Shown here piece after piece: positions 39,225-47,927 of a DNA stretch of 64,000 nucleotides. Numbering within the stretch: the stretch's first letter is position 1; every line of letters starts with the position of its first letter. Source of the DNA: Sedimentitalea arenosa (lineage in GTDB: Bacteria; Pseudomonadota; Alphaproteobacteria; Rhodobacterales; Rhodobacteraceae); NCBI RefSeq assembly GCF_016428585.1, contig NZ_JAELVR010000012.1, forward strand, positions 124,001 to 188,000. The letters run 5' to 3'. The notes under the pieces were generated by a model. That model was not told the DNA's origin. It saw only the letters and a list, made by a program, of their open reading frames with translations, and did no database searches. The position numbers and the translations under genes are program-made.

Positions 39225-40759
39225 TGCAGGCGGGTCAGGTAGACGATGTCGCCGTCGTGGTCGTGGGCGATGTGTTGCTTGTTGGCGGTGACGAACTTGT
39301 CCACCGCCACCCGATCTCCATTGACCCAGCGGGCCGAGGTGAATTGTGACGCCTCAAAGCGCACTGGCAGGCCGTATTCCATCTCGATCCGGCTGGCGAG
39401 CACTTCGAATTGCAATTGCCCGACGACGCCGACGATGAAGCCCGACCCGATCGAGGGCTTGAACACCTTGGCGGCGCCTTCCTCGGCGAACTGCATCAGC
39501 GCCTTCTCGAGGTGTTTTGACTTCATCGGATCGCCCGCGCGTACGCCCTGCAGCAGTTCGGGCGCAAAGCTGGGGATACCGGTGACGCGCAGCGCCTCGC
39601 CTTCGGTCAGCGTGTCGCCGATGCGGAGCTGACCGTGGTTGGGAATCCCGATGATGTCGCCAGCCCAGGCTTCTTCGGCCAGTTCACGGTCGCTGGCAAG
39701 GAACAGCACAGGGTTGCTGATCGCCATCGGCTTCTTGCTGCGCACATGGGTCAGCTTCATGCCGCGCTTGAAGTGCCCGGACGCCATCCGCACGAAGGCG
39801 ACGCGGTCCCGGTGCTTGGGGTCCATGTTCGCCTGAACCTTGAAGACAAATCCTGAAACTTTTGATTCTTCTGGAAGAATCTCCCGCGGTGTGGCGCTCT
39901 GAATTTGCGGTTCGGGGCCGTAGAGACCGATACCGTTCATCAACTCCTTGACCCCGAAACTGTTGATCGCCGAGCCAAACCAGATCGGCGTCATATGCCC
40001 TTCCAGAACCGCTTGCGGGTTCAGCTTGGGCAACAGTTCGCGCGCCATCTCGAGTTCTTCGCGCAGCTGCGCGAGCAGCGCTGCGGGCACGTGTTCGGCC
40101 AGTTTCGGATCATCCAGCCCGTTGATCTCGATGCTCTCGGCGACCTTGTTGCGGTCCGCGCGGTCCATCAATTCAAGCCGGTCGCGCAGGATGTCATAGC
40201 AGCCGAGGAAATCGCGGCCCTGGCCGATCGGCCAGGAGGCCGGAGTCACGTCGATGGCCAGGTTCTCCTGGATCTCGTCGATGATCTCGAAAACGTCCCG
40301 GCTCTCGCGATCCATCTTGTTGCAGAAGGTCAGGATCGGCAGGTCGCGCAGGCGGCAGACCTCGAACAGCTTGCGGGTCTGGCTCTCGACCCCCTTGGCA
40401 CCATCGATCACCATCACTGCCGCATCCACCGCGGTCAGCGTGCGATAGGTGTCTTCCGAGAAGTCGGAGTGGCCGGGTGTGTCCACAAGATTGAACCGGA
40501 ACTCCTTGAAGTCGAACGACATGGCCGAAGCCGAAACCGAGATGCCGCGATCCTTTTCCATCTGCATGAAGTCGGAGCGCGTACGCCGTGCCTCGCCCTT
40601 GGCGCGCACCTGCCCGGCCATCTGGATGGCACCGCCGAACAGCAGGAACTTTTCGGTCAGCGTTGTCTTGCCCGCATCCGGATGCGAGATGATCGCGAAG
40701 GTGCGACGACGCGCGATCTCGGGCGGCAGGTCTGGGCGGTTCTGGGCGGTGTCAAGCAT
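39152..40759 (-). CDS. prfC: Peptide chain release factor 3
   Basis: RF3 (535 residues) is the GTPase that removes RF1/RF2 from ribosomes after termination. The GTP-binding motifs are FAIISHPDAGKTTLTEKFLL (G1), DTPGHSDFSEDTYRTL (G3) and FCNKMDRESRD (G4). Switch region KGEARRTRSDFMQMEKDRGISV is the RF3-specific sequence. I chose the ATG at 40759 (MLDTAQNRPDLPPEI); the ATG upstream at 40795 lacks homology. Confidence 0.95.
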   Translation of the reverse strand: MLDTAQNRPDLPPEIARRRTFAIISHPDAGKTTLTEKFLLFGGAIQMAGQVRAKGEARRTRSDFMQMEKDRGISVSASAMSFDFKEFRFNLVDTPGHSDFSEDTYRTLTAVDAAVMVIDGAKGVESQTRKLFEVCRLRDLPILTFCNKMDRESRDVFEIIDEIQENLAIDVTPASWPIGQGRDFLGCYDILRDRLELMDRADRNKVAESIEINGLDDPKLAEHVPAALLAQLREELEMARELLPKLNPQAVLEGHMTPIWFGSAINSFGVKELMNGIGLYGPEPQIQSATPREILPEESKVSGFVFKVQANMDPKHRDRVAFVRMASGHFKRGMKLTHVRSKKPMAISNPVLFLASDRELAEEAWAGDIIGIPNHGQLRIGDTLTEGEALRVTGIPSFAPELLQGVRAGDPMKSKHLEKALMQFAEEGAAKVFKPSIGSGFIVGVVGQLQFEVLASRIEMEYGLPVRFEASQFTSARWVNGDRVAVDKFVTANKQHIAHDHDGDIVYLTRLQWDIDRIERDHPEVKLTATKEMMV

Positions 40760-40811
40760 GAGCGCGCATATAGGTAACGTTGCACCCGAGCGCAAGAAAC
40801 TCCGGTGCGCG

Positions 40812-41660
40812 TCAGGGCCGGGTGATCAGCAGATCGCAGGGCGGATCGCGGGTGAGATCGGAAGCGAGCGAGCCGAGAATGGCGCGGCTTGCCCCGACAC
40901 GTCCATGCGCGCCCAGAGCGATCAGGTCGGTGCCGCGCGACTCGACCTCTTGACGGATGACCGGATAGGGCGACCCCGGCAGAATCTCCGTCGCCGGCAC
41001 CAGTTTGGCCAGCTTCTCGGGCAAGCCCGCGCGCCATTCGGTGTCGGCGGCTTCGGCCTCCGCGCGATAGGGCGCATCGAGGTCGGCCTGCGCCACCGCG
41101 GTGCGTCCGAGGATGCCGCTATAGGGCAGGTGCAGCGCATGGATCGGGCTGAACACTGCGTCCGGGGCGATCTCGTGCGCGAGCGTCAGGGCGCGGGTGC
41201 TGGCAGGCGAGAAATCGCAGGCCAGGATGATTTTGTCATAGTCATGGTCGCAGGTGTCCTGCGCAAGCAGCACCGAACAGCGCGTGTTTCGCACGATACG
41301 CTGCATGGTGGTTTCGCGCAGCTCGCCGAGGAAGGCCCGCGGCCTGTGCGCCCCCAGTACCAACAGGTCGGTCCCGGTCTTGTCGATCATGGCCAGGATA
41401 TCGCTGGTCGGATCACCGATGACGGCATGGGCCTCGTGCGGGTGGTCTCCGGCCAGGCTGTCGGCGAAGCGGGTCAGTCGCGCCTGCGCACGCTCCAGAG
41501 TCTCTTCGAGGATGTCCATCGGCATCGCATCGTCCAGCACCGAGAAGGCGATGACCTTGCGCCCCATCTGCGCGCCCAGGCGGAACGCTCGTTGCATGGC
41601 CCTGTCCGAGCGGGATGACATGTCCGAGGCAACGAGGATCGGGGCGGTTGAGTTCGGCAT
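40812..41660 (-). CDS. Tandem universal stress protein (two UspA domains)
   Basis: The 282-residue protein has two Usp folds: residues about 1-140 (ILVASDMSSRSDRAMQRAF ... DLLVLGAHRPRAFLGELRE) and 150-282 (IILACDFSPASTRALTLAHE ... LIALGAHGRVGASRAILGS). The second domain has the ATP-binding pattern G-2x-G-9x-G-S, while the first is degenerate at that site (GAHRPRAFLGE). GGAGGA five bases before the ATG at 41660 decides the start. Role: cytoplasmic stress survival, probably nucleotide-regulated. Confidence 0.9.
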   Translation of the reverse strand: MPNSTAPILVASDMSSRSDRAMQRAFRLGAQMGRKVIAFSVLDDAMPMDILEETLERAQARLTRFADSLAGDHPHEAHAVIGDPTSDILAMIDKTGTDLLVLGAHRPRAFLGELRETTMQRIVRNTRCSVLLAQDTCDHDYDKIILACDFSPASTRALTLAHEIAPDAVFSPIHALHLPYSGILGRTAVAQADLDAPYRAEAEAADTEWRAGLPEKLAKLVPATEILPGSPYPVIRQEVESRGTDLIALGAHGRVGASRAILGSLASDLTRDPPCDLLITRP

Positions 41661-41787
41661 CGGGGTCCTCCGGATTTGACGTTCCCTGAAAGATATGAAG
41701 CCGCCGCCGAAAGACAAGAACGCCGCCGGATCGGTGACGGGTGCCACGGGACGTGCTAAGCTGGCGCGGGCGATCATGGAGGATGCA

Positions 41788-42147
41788 ATGTCGATCAGGG
41801 AAATTGCCGAGCAACTGGTTGCGGGCTGCCGTGAAGGACGCGAGCTGGCCAATCTGGAAAAGCTTTATGCACCGGATGCGGTATCTGTCGAGGGCGCCGA
41901 CATGGGCAATGGGCGCGAGGCGCGCGGGCTCGAGGCGATCCGCGCCAAGCACGACTGGTGGGAGAGCGAGATGGAGATGCTCGACAGTTCCATCGAGGGG
42001 CCGATGCTGCATGGCGAGGACCGCTTCGCCGTGGTGTTCAACGTCAAGGTGCGGGAGAAATCCAGCGGCAAGGTCACCGAGATGTCGGAGGTCGGCGTCT
42101 ACCACGTGTCGGATGGCCGGATCGTGCGCGAGGAATTCTTCTACTGA
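41788..42147 (+). CDS. SnoaL/NTF2-like protein
   Basis: The 119-residue protein has the cone-shaped alpha-beta barrel pattern of SnoaL-like proteins: ELANLEKLYAPDAVSVEGAD, GLEAIRAKHDWWESEMEML, and VYHVSDGRIVREEFFY at the end. The ATG at 41788 has GGAGG at the right distance; an ATG at 41776 would include that site. No catalytic assignment can be made. It is divergent from the stress protein gene. Confidence 0.8.
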   Translation: MSIREIAEQLVAGCREGRELANLEKLYAPDAVSVEGADMGNGREARGLEAIRAKHDWWESEMEMLDSSIEGPMLHGEDRFAVVFNVKVREKSSGKVTEMSEVGVYHVSDGRIVREEFFY

Positions 42148-42221
42148 TCCTGACTGTGCCGCCAGGCCGAACGGATGGTGGCTGCCAACAAGCAGCCGCC
42201 TAGGCCACCGTGCGCCTTGCG

Positions 42222-43151
42222 TCACTCCGCCGCCAGTTGGCGGATTATCTGGAAGGCATCTGGCCGCCTGAGCAGCGCCGCGGCGTGACTATGCGGTTGC
42301 GTCGCGCAGGTGGACGCGCAGGCAGCGTGTTCGAGCCGCGCGAGCAGGTTGGCTGGAAGCATCCGCTCGCACCTTTCCGGCAGGAGCCGCGATTCGGCGG
42401 CAATCCCTTCCGCGAAGACCACCTGATGCGTCGCGAAGAGCATCTGGACCATCGGTACAGTGACACGAGGACCCGAGGTGATGCTGCGCCCATCGGCGAG
42501 GTGACGCGCTTTCACGGCGAGCCTTGGTCGGCCCGGCCCCGTCTCGTCGGGGTTCTGGGGCAGGAACAGGCGGTGATCTTGGGTGAGCGGCCGGGGCCTC
42601 GGATTGCCCAGCACGTCCGCGGCGATCCGGACCGGGCGCAGCGCGGCTGTGAAGCGACGGGTCCGGAGCACTGTCTGAGGACCGCAATCGCGGGTCATGA
42701 CCCGGGCCCCGGGGCGCACATCCTCGATCGGCGTCTGCGCGCCATTGCCCATGGTGAGCCGGGTGCCACGCGCGAAAGCGGTGCTTGGCAAGCGCTCCAG
42801 CGCGCGCTCTGGCCCATCCGCAGGCGCGGCCAGACGGCGGTAATCGGCCCCCGGAAAGGGCGTCGCATCGCAGATCAGATACCGTGAATCCGCGTCTGCA
42901 AGGATCACGCCGGTGACGGTCTGACCGGTGGGTGACAGCAACGTCAGGGCCTTCTCAGGCCGCAGGGGCGCATCAGGATGTCCTAGGTCACTTCCAGCGC
43001 CGATACGCAGCTGCCCGTCCGAGGCGCGCGCAAGGCTCAGCAAGGCCCGATGCTCAGACGGTGGAAAGATCCACCGCTGGCCCTCCAGCACCTTGATGTC
43101 GGCGCAAGTCCAGACCAGGGCGCTCGGGGCGGACGTATCGGGCGCGGTCAT
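42222..43151 (-). CDS. Hint (Hedgehog/intein) domain protein, cysteine-less
   Basis: The 309-residue protein contains a Hint_2-like module: AFARGTRLTMGNGAQTPIEDV, RPGARVMTRDCGPQTVLRTR and PLTQDHRLFLP, with VPMVQMLFATHQVVFAEGI further on. Family members usually begin the module with CFTPGT; here the cysteine nucleophile position is alanine (TAFARGT), so autoprocessing is unlikely. The N-terminal 120 residues have no recognised domain. ATG at 43151 is the first plausible start. Such proteins are abundant in Rhodobacteraceae and their function is unknown. Confidence 0.82.
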   Translation of the reverse strand: MTAPDTSAPSALVWTCADIKVLEGQRWIFPPSEHRALLSLARASDGQLRIGAGSDLGHPDAPLRPEKALTLLSPTGQTVTGVILADADSRYLICDATPFPGADYRRLAAPADGPERALERLPSTAFARGTRLTMGNGAQTPIEDVRPGARVMTRDCGPQTVLRTRRFTAALRPVRIAADVLGNPRPRPLTQDHRLFLPQNPDETGPGRPRLAVKARHLADGRSITSGPRVTVPMVQMLFATHQVVFAEGIAAESRLLPERCERMLPANLLARLEHAACASTCATQPHSHAAALLRRPDAFQIIRQLAAE

Positions 43152-43297
43152 CGCGGAACTCTCGCAGCAGCGGTATGTGGCCGGAACGGCCTGTCGCGCC
43201 CATTCTGGCGAAGCAGACGTGAAAACCCGGTGAATCGCTGGCAAAGCAGCGGCGGAGGGTGTTAGGTCTGTCGCGACACAGACAGGGAGACGGACCG

Positions 43298-44077
43298 ATG
43301 GATCTGGGAATTGCCGGGAAACGCGCGCTGGTCTGCGCCAGCAGCAAGGGCCTGGGACTGGGCTGCGCCGAGGCGCTGGCAGAGGCCGGGGTGGAATTGG
43401 TGATGAACGCGCGCGGCGCGGACGCTCTGGAGGCTTCGGCCGACGCGATCCGGCAGGCGCATGGCGTGGCGGTCACCACGGTCGCGGCGGATGTTACGAC
43501 CGAAGACGGCCAGGCCGCGGTGATCGAGGCGGCAGGTGCCGCGGATATCCTTGTCACCAATGCCGGCGGCCCGCCTCCGGGCATGTGGTCGGATTGGGAC
43601 CGCGATGATTTCATCAAGGCGCTGGATGCCAACATGCTTGCCCCGATCGCGCTGATGAAGGCGCTGATGCCTGGCATGATCGATCAGGGCTGGGGCCGTG
43701 TGGTCAACATCACCAGCCAGTCCGTGCGCGCGCCAATCGCCGTGCTGGGCCTGTCCAACGCGGCGCGCACCGGGCTCACCGGCTATGTCGCGGGCACCGC
43801 GCGTCAGGTTGCGCAGCACGGGGTCAACGTCAACAACCTGCTGCCGGGGATTCACGCCACCGATCGCGCCGACGCGCTGGATGGCGGGGTGGTCAAGGCC
43901 GAGGGCATCTCGCTCGAGGAGGCGCGCGCGCGCCGGGCCGCGACCATTCCGGTGCGGCGCTATGGCACGCGGCACGAATTCGGTGCCGCCTGCGCTTTCC
44001 TTTGCAGCCAGCATGCGGGCTTCATCGTCGGGCAGAACATCCTGCTGGACGGGGGCGGAACCAACCTGACCATGTGA
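43298..44077 (+). CDS. SDR-family oxidoreductase lacking the usual YxxxK
   Basis: The 259-residue protein has the Rossmann cofactor site GKRALVCASSKGLGLGCAEALAE and NAGGPPPG, and the SDR end FLCSQHAGFIVGQNILLDGGG. At the active site it reads VVNITSQSVRAPIAVLGLSNAARTGLTGY, so the catalytic Tyr and Lys are replaced by Leu-Ser-Asn-Ala-Ala-Arg as in a divergent subgroup. It may act as a reductase with altered chemistry or be non-catalytic. The ATG at 43298 is chosen by homology and a GGGAG upstream. Confidence 0.88.
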   Translation: MDLGIAGKRALVCASSKGLGLGCAEALAEAGVELVMNARGADALEASADAIRQAHGVAVTTVAADVTTEDGQAAVIEAAGAADILVTNAGGPPPGMWSDWDRDDFIKALDANMLAPIALMKALMPGMIDQGWGRVVNITSQSVRAPIAVLGLSNAARTGLTGYVAGTARQVAQHGVNVNNLLPGIHATDRADALDGGVVKAEGISLEEARARRAATIPVRRYGTRHEFGAACAFLCSQHAGFIVGQNILLDGGGTNLTM

Positions 44078-44095
44078 TCGGCACCGGCTGCGCCC

Positions 44096-44124
44096 TTGCA
44101 CCGGGCGGGCCGGGTTGCTATCTG
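44096..44124 (+). promoter_or_regulatory. Predicted promoter for the ABC ATPase gene
   Basis: TTGCAC (44096-44101) and TATCTG (44119-44124) are separated by 17 bases within the 95-base gap between the SDR and ABC genes, predicting a leader of about 40 bases. Confidence 0.4.
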
Positions 44125-44172
44125 CGCCGAAACCCGATGGTTTTGATAAGATAACGGCAGCGAGGCCCGGCG

Positions 44173-45327
44173 GTGCAGACCCAAGTAGAACGCAGCACGC
44201 CCAAGGCGGCGGCCGGCATGCCGGTGCCGCGACTCGAAATCCGCAACCTCGTGCGCCTGTTCGACGGGCGCCGGGTGGTTGACGAGGTGTCGCTCCGGAT
44301 CATGCCCGGGCAGGTCACCTGTCTGCTGGGGCCATCGGGCTGCGGCAAGTCGACGACGCTCAGGATGATCGCGGGCGTCGAGATGCAGGACAGCGGCGAA
44401 ATCTGGGTCGATGGCAAGCTGGTCTGCGATACCGTTTTTCGGGTGCCGCCCGAGCGGCGCCAGATCGGGCTGATGTTTCAGGATTTTGCGCTGTTTCCGC
44501 ATCTGAGCGTGGCGGGCAACGTCGCCTATGGCCTCAAGGGCAGCAAGGACGAGAAACGCGCCCGTGTCGCCGAACTGCTGGAGCGCGTCGATCTTTTGCG
44601 CTTCATCGACGGCTATCCGCACCAACTGTCGGGTGGCGAACAGCAGCGCGTGGCGCTGGCACGGGCGCTGGCACCGCGGCCACGGATCATGCTGATGGAC
44701 GAACCGTTTTCCGGGCTCGACAACCGCCTGCGCGACGGCATCCGCGACGAGACTCTGAGCCTTCTCAAGGAGGAGGACACCGCTGTCCTGCTGGTCACGC
44801 ACGAGCCGGACGAGGCGATGCGGATGGCCGACGAAATCGCGCTGATGCGTGATGGCCGGATCGTGCAGCAGGGCGCGCCCTACAACGTCTATACCCGTCC
44901 GGTGGACCGTGCGGCGGTCGCTTTCTTCTCAGACGCCAACGTGTTGCGCGCCCAGGTCAATGGCGCGCTGGCGCAGACCCCTTTTGGCCAGTTCCTCGCT
45001 CCCGGGGTGCCGGACCGGACCGATGTCGACATCGTCTTCCGTCCGCAGCATGTGAAGATCGATTTCGATCGCAACGGGCAGGGTCCGCTGCCGACGCCCA
45101 CGGATGGCGTACCGGCGCGCGCCCAGGTGGTGCGTGCGCGCTTCATGGGGCATGAAAGCCTGGTCGAATTCCGCGTGGATTACGATGGCTCGATCCTGAA
45201 GGCCACGGTGCCGAACGTCTTCCTGCCTGCCGCCGGTACGGTGATGTGGCTGACAGTGCGGCGCGATCGCTGCTTCGTGTTCCCGGCCACGTCCGGAAAG
45301 GCCGCTGCCTTCGGCGAGGGGCGCTAG
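44173..45327 (+). CDS. ABC transporter ATP-binding protein, Fe3+/spermidine type
   Basis: The 384-residue ATPase has Walker A GPSGCGKST, Q-loop FQDFALFPHLSV, signature LSGGEQQRVALARAL, Walker B IMLMDEPFSGLD and H-loop LLVTHEPDEAMRMAD. The C-terminal TOBE-like region (GHESLVEFRVDYDGSILKA) matches FbpC/PotA/CysA-type importers for iron or polyamines. The start GTG at 44173 has GCGAGG upstream; an ATG at 44218 is possible. No permease or binding-protein genes are adjacent, so its partner lies elsewhere. It ends overlapping the convergent WYL gene by four bases. Confidence 0.9.
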   Translation: MQTQVERSTPKAAAGMPVPRLEIRNLVRLFDGRRVVDEVSLRIMPGQVTCLLGPSGCGKSTTLRMIAGVEMQDSGEIWVDGKLVCDTVFRVPPERRQIGLMFQDFALFPHLSVAGNVAYGLKGSKDEKRARVAELLERVDLLRFIDGYPHQLSGGEQQRVALARALAPRPRIMLMDEPFSGLDNRLRDGIRDETLSLLKEEDTAVLLVTHEPDEAMRMADEIALMRDGRIVQQGAPYNVYTRPVDRAAVAFFSDANVLRAQVNGALAQTPFGQFLAPGVPDRTDVDIVFRPQHVKIDFDRNGQGPLPTPTDGVPARAQVVRARFMGHESLVEFRVDYDGSILKATVPNVFLPAAGTVMWLTVRRDRCFVFPATSGKAAAFGEGR

Positions 45328-45995
45328 GTCCGAGCAGCCTCCGTCTGCCGGTCCCGCAGGCGTTTGCCCGGTTCGTCCACGAAAAGTTCGGGCAGCGGAG
45401 TCGCGCGTTCGATGAGGTCGACGCGCAGGTCACGGAAGGCGTCCGCGGTATCGCTCCAGCCGGAAAGAACCCAGGCACCGCCGGTGCTGGCGAGCCGCAG
45501 CGGGCGGATCACCTCGGCCTCGGCGTTTCCGGCGTAGGCGATGCGCAGCTTCTGGCGTGCGCCGATCGCGCTGCGCAGGTCGGCGAGGTGTGACAGGCCC
45601 CGGGCCGGGTCGGCGAGCGGATTGAACGCGTGTTTCCAGGCCTCCGCTTCGGCGATGGTCTCGGCGGGCAGCGCCGCCTCGAGTTTTACGGTCAGGCTCT
45701 GCGCCGCGGCTTTCAGAACCGGGTCCGCGGCCTGCGCCACGATCGCCACACCGAGGCTGAGGGCATCGAATTCCTCCGGGGTCAGATCGAGCGGCGGCAG
45801 TGCCAGGCGTTCCGCCAGACGGTAGCCCGCGCCGGGTCGCCCCTCGACCGGGACTCCGGCAGCGGCGAGTCGGTCCATGTCACGATAGATCGTGCGCAGA
45901 CTGACCCCGAGGCTTGCGGCAAGGTCTTCGGCGCGATGGTGCGCGCCGTCGCGCAATAGGGTGGTCAGAGCCAGGAGTCGGTCTGTGCGGGCCAT
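45324..45995 (-). CDS. YafY/WYL-type transcriptional regulator
   Basis: The 223-residue protein has an N-terminal HTH (MARTDRLLALTTLLRDG, HHRAEDLAASLGVSLRTIYRDMDRLAAAGVPVEG) and a C-terminal WYL-like ligand domain (WVLSGWSDTADAFRDLRVDLIERA). Such proteins usually repress a neighbouring or own gene in response to small molecules or nucleic acids. A palindrome lies 40-61 bases upstream of its start. The ATG at 45995 begins the homologous sequence; a start at 46049 would cover the palindrome. Confidence 0.88.
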   Translation of the reverse strand: MARTDRLLALTTLLRDGAHHRAEDLAASLGVSLRTIYRDMDRLAAAGVPVEGRPGAGYRLAERLALPPLDLTPEEFDALSLGVAIVAQAADPVLKAAAQSLTVKLEAALPAETIAEAEAWKHAFNPLADPARGLSHLADLRSAIGARQKLRIAYAGNAEAEVIRPLRLASTGGAWVLSGWSDTADAFRDLRVDLIERATPLPELFVDEPGKRLRDRQTEAART

Positions 45996-46034
45996 TCTTC
46001 GGTCTTGCCACGCTATGCGACGGCGGTAAAGACT

Positions 46035-46056
46035 TCCTGCCAAATACATGGCAGGA
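46035..46056. promoter_or_regulatory. Palindrome between the WYL regulator and tatA
   Basis: TCCTGCCA (46035-46042) and TGGCAGGA (46049-46056) form a perfect 8-bp inverted repeat with spacer AATACA. It sits upstream of the regulator start and about 150 bases before tatA. Perfect symmetry and location suggest the operator of the YafY/WYL protein (autoregulation). Confidence 0.5.
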
Positions 46057-46207
46057 GTTCCTGTCGCCCCGTATCCATCCGGTGCCGGCGCCTTGAATTG
46101 TCGCGCCTTTGCGGGTTTGCCGCTTTCGCGCTGTCATCCGCTTGCGTAGAACACCGACGGGATTTCATGTGCGCCGCGTGGCGCGCCATATGTCTGAGGA
46201 GACGGAG

Positions 46208-46432
46208 ATGTTGAACAATATCGGCCTGCCGGGCCTGCTCTTGATCGCGGTTGTGGTCCTGGTGCTGTTCGGACGCGGCAAGATCAGTTCGCTGATGGGC
46301 GAGGTGGGCAAGGGCATCACATCGTTCAAGAAGGGTATCAGCGAGGGCCAGAAGGAACTGGACGACGACAAGGTGGCCGACGCCAAGGACGTCACTCCCG
46401 TCGACCCGGCCGCCGACAAGGACAAGGCATAA
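46208..46432 (+). CDS. tatA: Sec-independent translocase subunit TatA
   Basis: TatA (74 residues) polymerises to form the pore of the twin-arginine pathway. It has one N-terminal helix ([20 protein letters not shown]), the conserved FGRGKI-SS hinge, an amphipathic helix ([18 protein letters not shown]) and an acidic tail ending KDKA. GGAG precedes the ATG at 46208. First gene of tatABC. Confidence 0.95.
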   Translation: MLNNIGLPGLLLIAVVVLVLFGRGKISSLMGEVGKGITSFKKGISEGQKELDDDKVADAKDVTPVDPAADKDKA

Positions 46433-46437
46433 CCTGA

Positions 46438-46935
46438 ATGTTCGACCTGGGGTGGACGGAGCTTCTGCTCATCGGGATCGTGGCCCTGATCGTGGTCGGT
46501 CCCAAGGACCTGCCGGTGCTGTTTCGCAATGTCGGACGCTTCATCGGCAAGGCCAAGGGCATGGCGCGTGAGTTCTCGAGCGCCATGAACGACGCGGCCG
46601 ATGAATCCGGCATCCGCGACGTGGCCAAGGGGCTTAAATCGGCGACCAATCCGGTCGCCAGCGCCATGGATGGCGTCAAGGACGCCACGCGTGACCTGAC
46701 AGAAAGCATCAACCCGGCCAAGTTCGACGCGGGCAAATACGATCCTGACAGTGCCACCGGCAAGCTGGCCGCCGAACGCGCCGAGAAGGCCAAGAAGATC
46801 CAGGCCGCCAGTGCCCGCGCCGCCGCCGACCGGCTGGCCCGCGAGGCTGCCGAAGCGCAGGCCAAGGCCGCCGAGATGGAAGCCGCCGTCGGCCCGGCCC
46901 CGGCTGACACCCCGACATCGGACAGCAAGTCATGA
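46438..46935 (+). CDS. tatB: Sec-independent translocase subunit TatB
   Basis: TatB (165 residues) works with TatC as the receptor for twin-arginine signal peptides. It has the [26 protein letters not shown] start with the conserved glutamate in the helix and PKDLP hinge, then a long helix ([19 protein letters not shown]) and a charged Ala/Lys-rich tail. ATG follows tatA by five bases; its end overlaps tatC. Confidence 0.95.
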   Translation: MFDLGWTELLLIGIVALIVVGPKDLPVLFRNVGRFIGKAKGMAREFSSAMNDAADESGIRDVAKGLKSATNPVASAMDGVKDATRDLTESINPAKFDAGKYDPDSATGKLAAERAEKAKKIQAASARAAADRLAREAAEAQAKAAEMEAAVGPAPADTPTSDSKS

Positions 46936-47807
46936 GCCAGACCGACGAGATCGACGACAGCAGCGCACCGCTGATCGAACACCTGGCCGAGCTGCGCAAC
47001 CGGCTCATCCATTCGGTCGTGGCCTTCATTGTCGGCATGGTGATCTGTTTCACCTTCGCCACGCCGGCCTTCAATTTCCTCACCGCGCCGCTCTGCGAGG
47101 TTCTGGCCGAGCGGGGACAGGATTGCGACCTGATCTTCATCAGCCCGCAGGAAGGCTTCTTCGTCGCGATCAAGGTCTCGCTGCTGGGCGGTTTCCTTCT
47201 GGCCTTCCCCTATATCGGCCTGCAGATGTGGCGCTTTGTGGCACCGGGGCTCTACAAGTCGGAAAAGGGCGCTTTCCTGCCCTTCCTGATCGCTTCGCCC
47301 TTCATGTTCTTGCTGGGCGCCAGCTTCGCCTTCTACATCGTCACCCCGCTGGCCTATGACTTCTTCCTCGGTTTCCAGCAGTTCGGCGCCGAAGGCGAGG
47401 CCGTGGCCGAAGGCACGGCGCCACTCAGCGTGGTGTTCCAGGGTAGCGCGCAGGAATACCTCAACCTGACGATCAAGTTCATTGTCGCATTTGGCCTTTG
47501 CTTCCAGCTTCCGGTCCTTTTGACCTTGATGGGCAAGGCCGGACTGGTCAGCGCCGAAGGCCTCGGCAACGTGCGCAAATACGCCGTGGTGGCGATCCTC
47601 GTGCTGGCTGCGCTGGTGACGCCGCCTGATGTCATCACCCAGGTCATCCTGTTCGTCGTGGTCTACGGTCTCTACGAAGTATCGATCTGGCTGGTGCGCC
47701 GGGTCGAAACCAAGCGCGAAGCCGAGTTGCGCGCACAGGGCTACTATGACGACGACGAGTTCGACGATCCGCTGATGGATGAGTTCGAAAAGGACGACAC
47801 TCGCTGA
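46932..47807 (+). CDS. tatC: Sec-independent translocase subunit TatC
   Basis: TatC (291 residues, six helices) is the core receptor. The conserved N-terminal [13 protein letters not shown], the P-loop [15 protein letters not shown] and [19 protein letters not shown] are intact. The C-terminal cytoplasmic tail is acidic ([19 protein letters not shown]). ATG overlaps tatB by four bases. A strong terminator follows the stop codon. Confidence 0.96.
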   Translation: MSQTDEIDDSSAPLIEHLAELRNRLIHSVVAFIVGMVICFTFATPAFNFLTAPLCEVLAERGQDCDLIFISPQEGFFVAIKVSLLGGFLLAFPYIGLQMWRFVAPGLYKSEKGAFLPFLIASPFMFLLGASFAFYIVTPLAYDFFLGFQQFGAEGEAVAEGTAPLSVVFQGSAQEYLNLTIKFIVAFGLCFQLPVLLTLMGKAGLVSAEGLGNVRKYAVVAILVLAALVTPPDVITQVILFVVVYGLYEVSIWLVRRVETKREAELRAQGYYDDDEFDDPLMDEFEKDDTR

Positions 47808-47814
47808 TATCTCT

Positions 47815-47850
47815 CGCCCCCGGATGCCGATCCGGGGGCGTTTTTCTTTT
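47815..47850 (+). terminator. Rho-independent terminator of tatABC
   Basis: A perfect 11-bp stem CGCCCCCGGAT/ATCCGGGGGCG with a GCCG loop (47815-47840) is followed by TTTTTCTTTT. It begins eight bases after the tatC stop codon and is the strongest terminator in the window. Confidence 0.92.
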
Positions 47851-47927
47851 CGCGGGCAGCTTCGGGATCGGCTAGGCTGGCGCAACGACGGCGCCGGATG
47901 AACCGGCCCGCACACAGGAGGTTCCCG

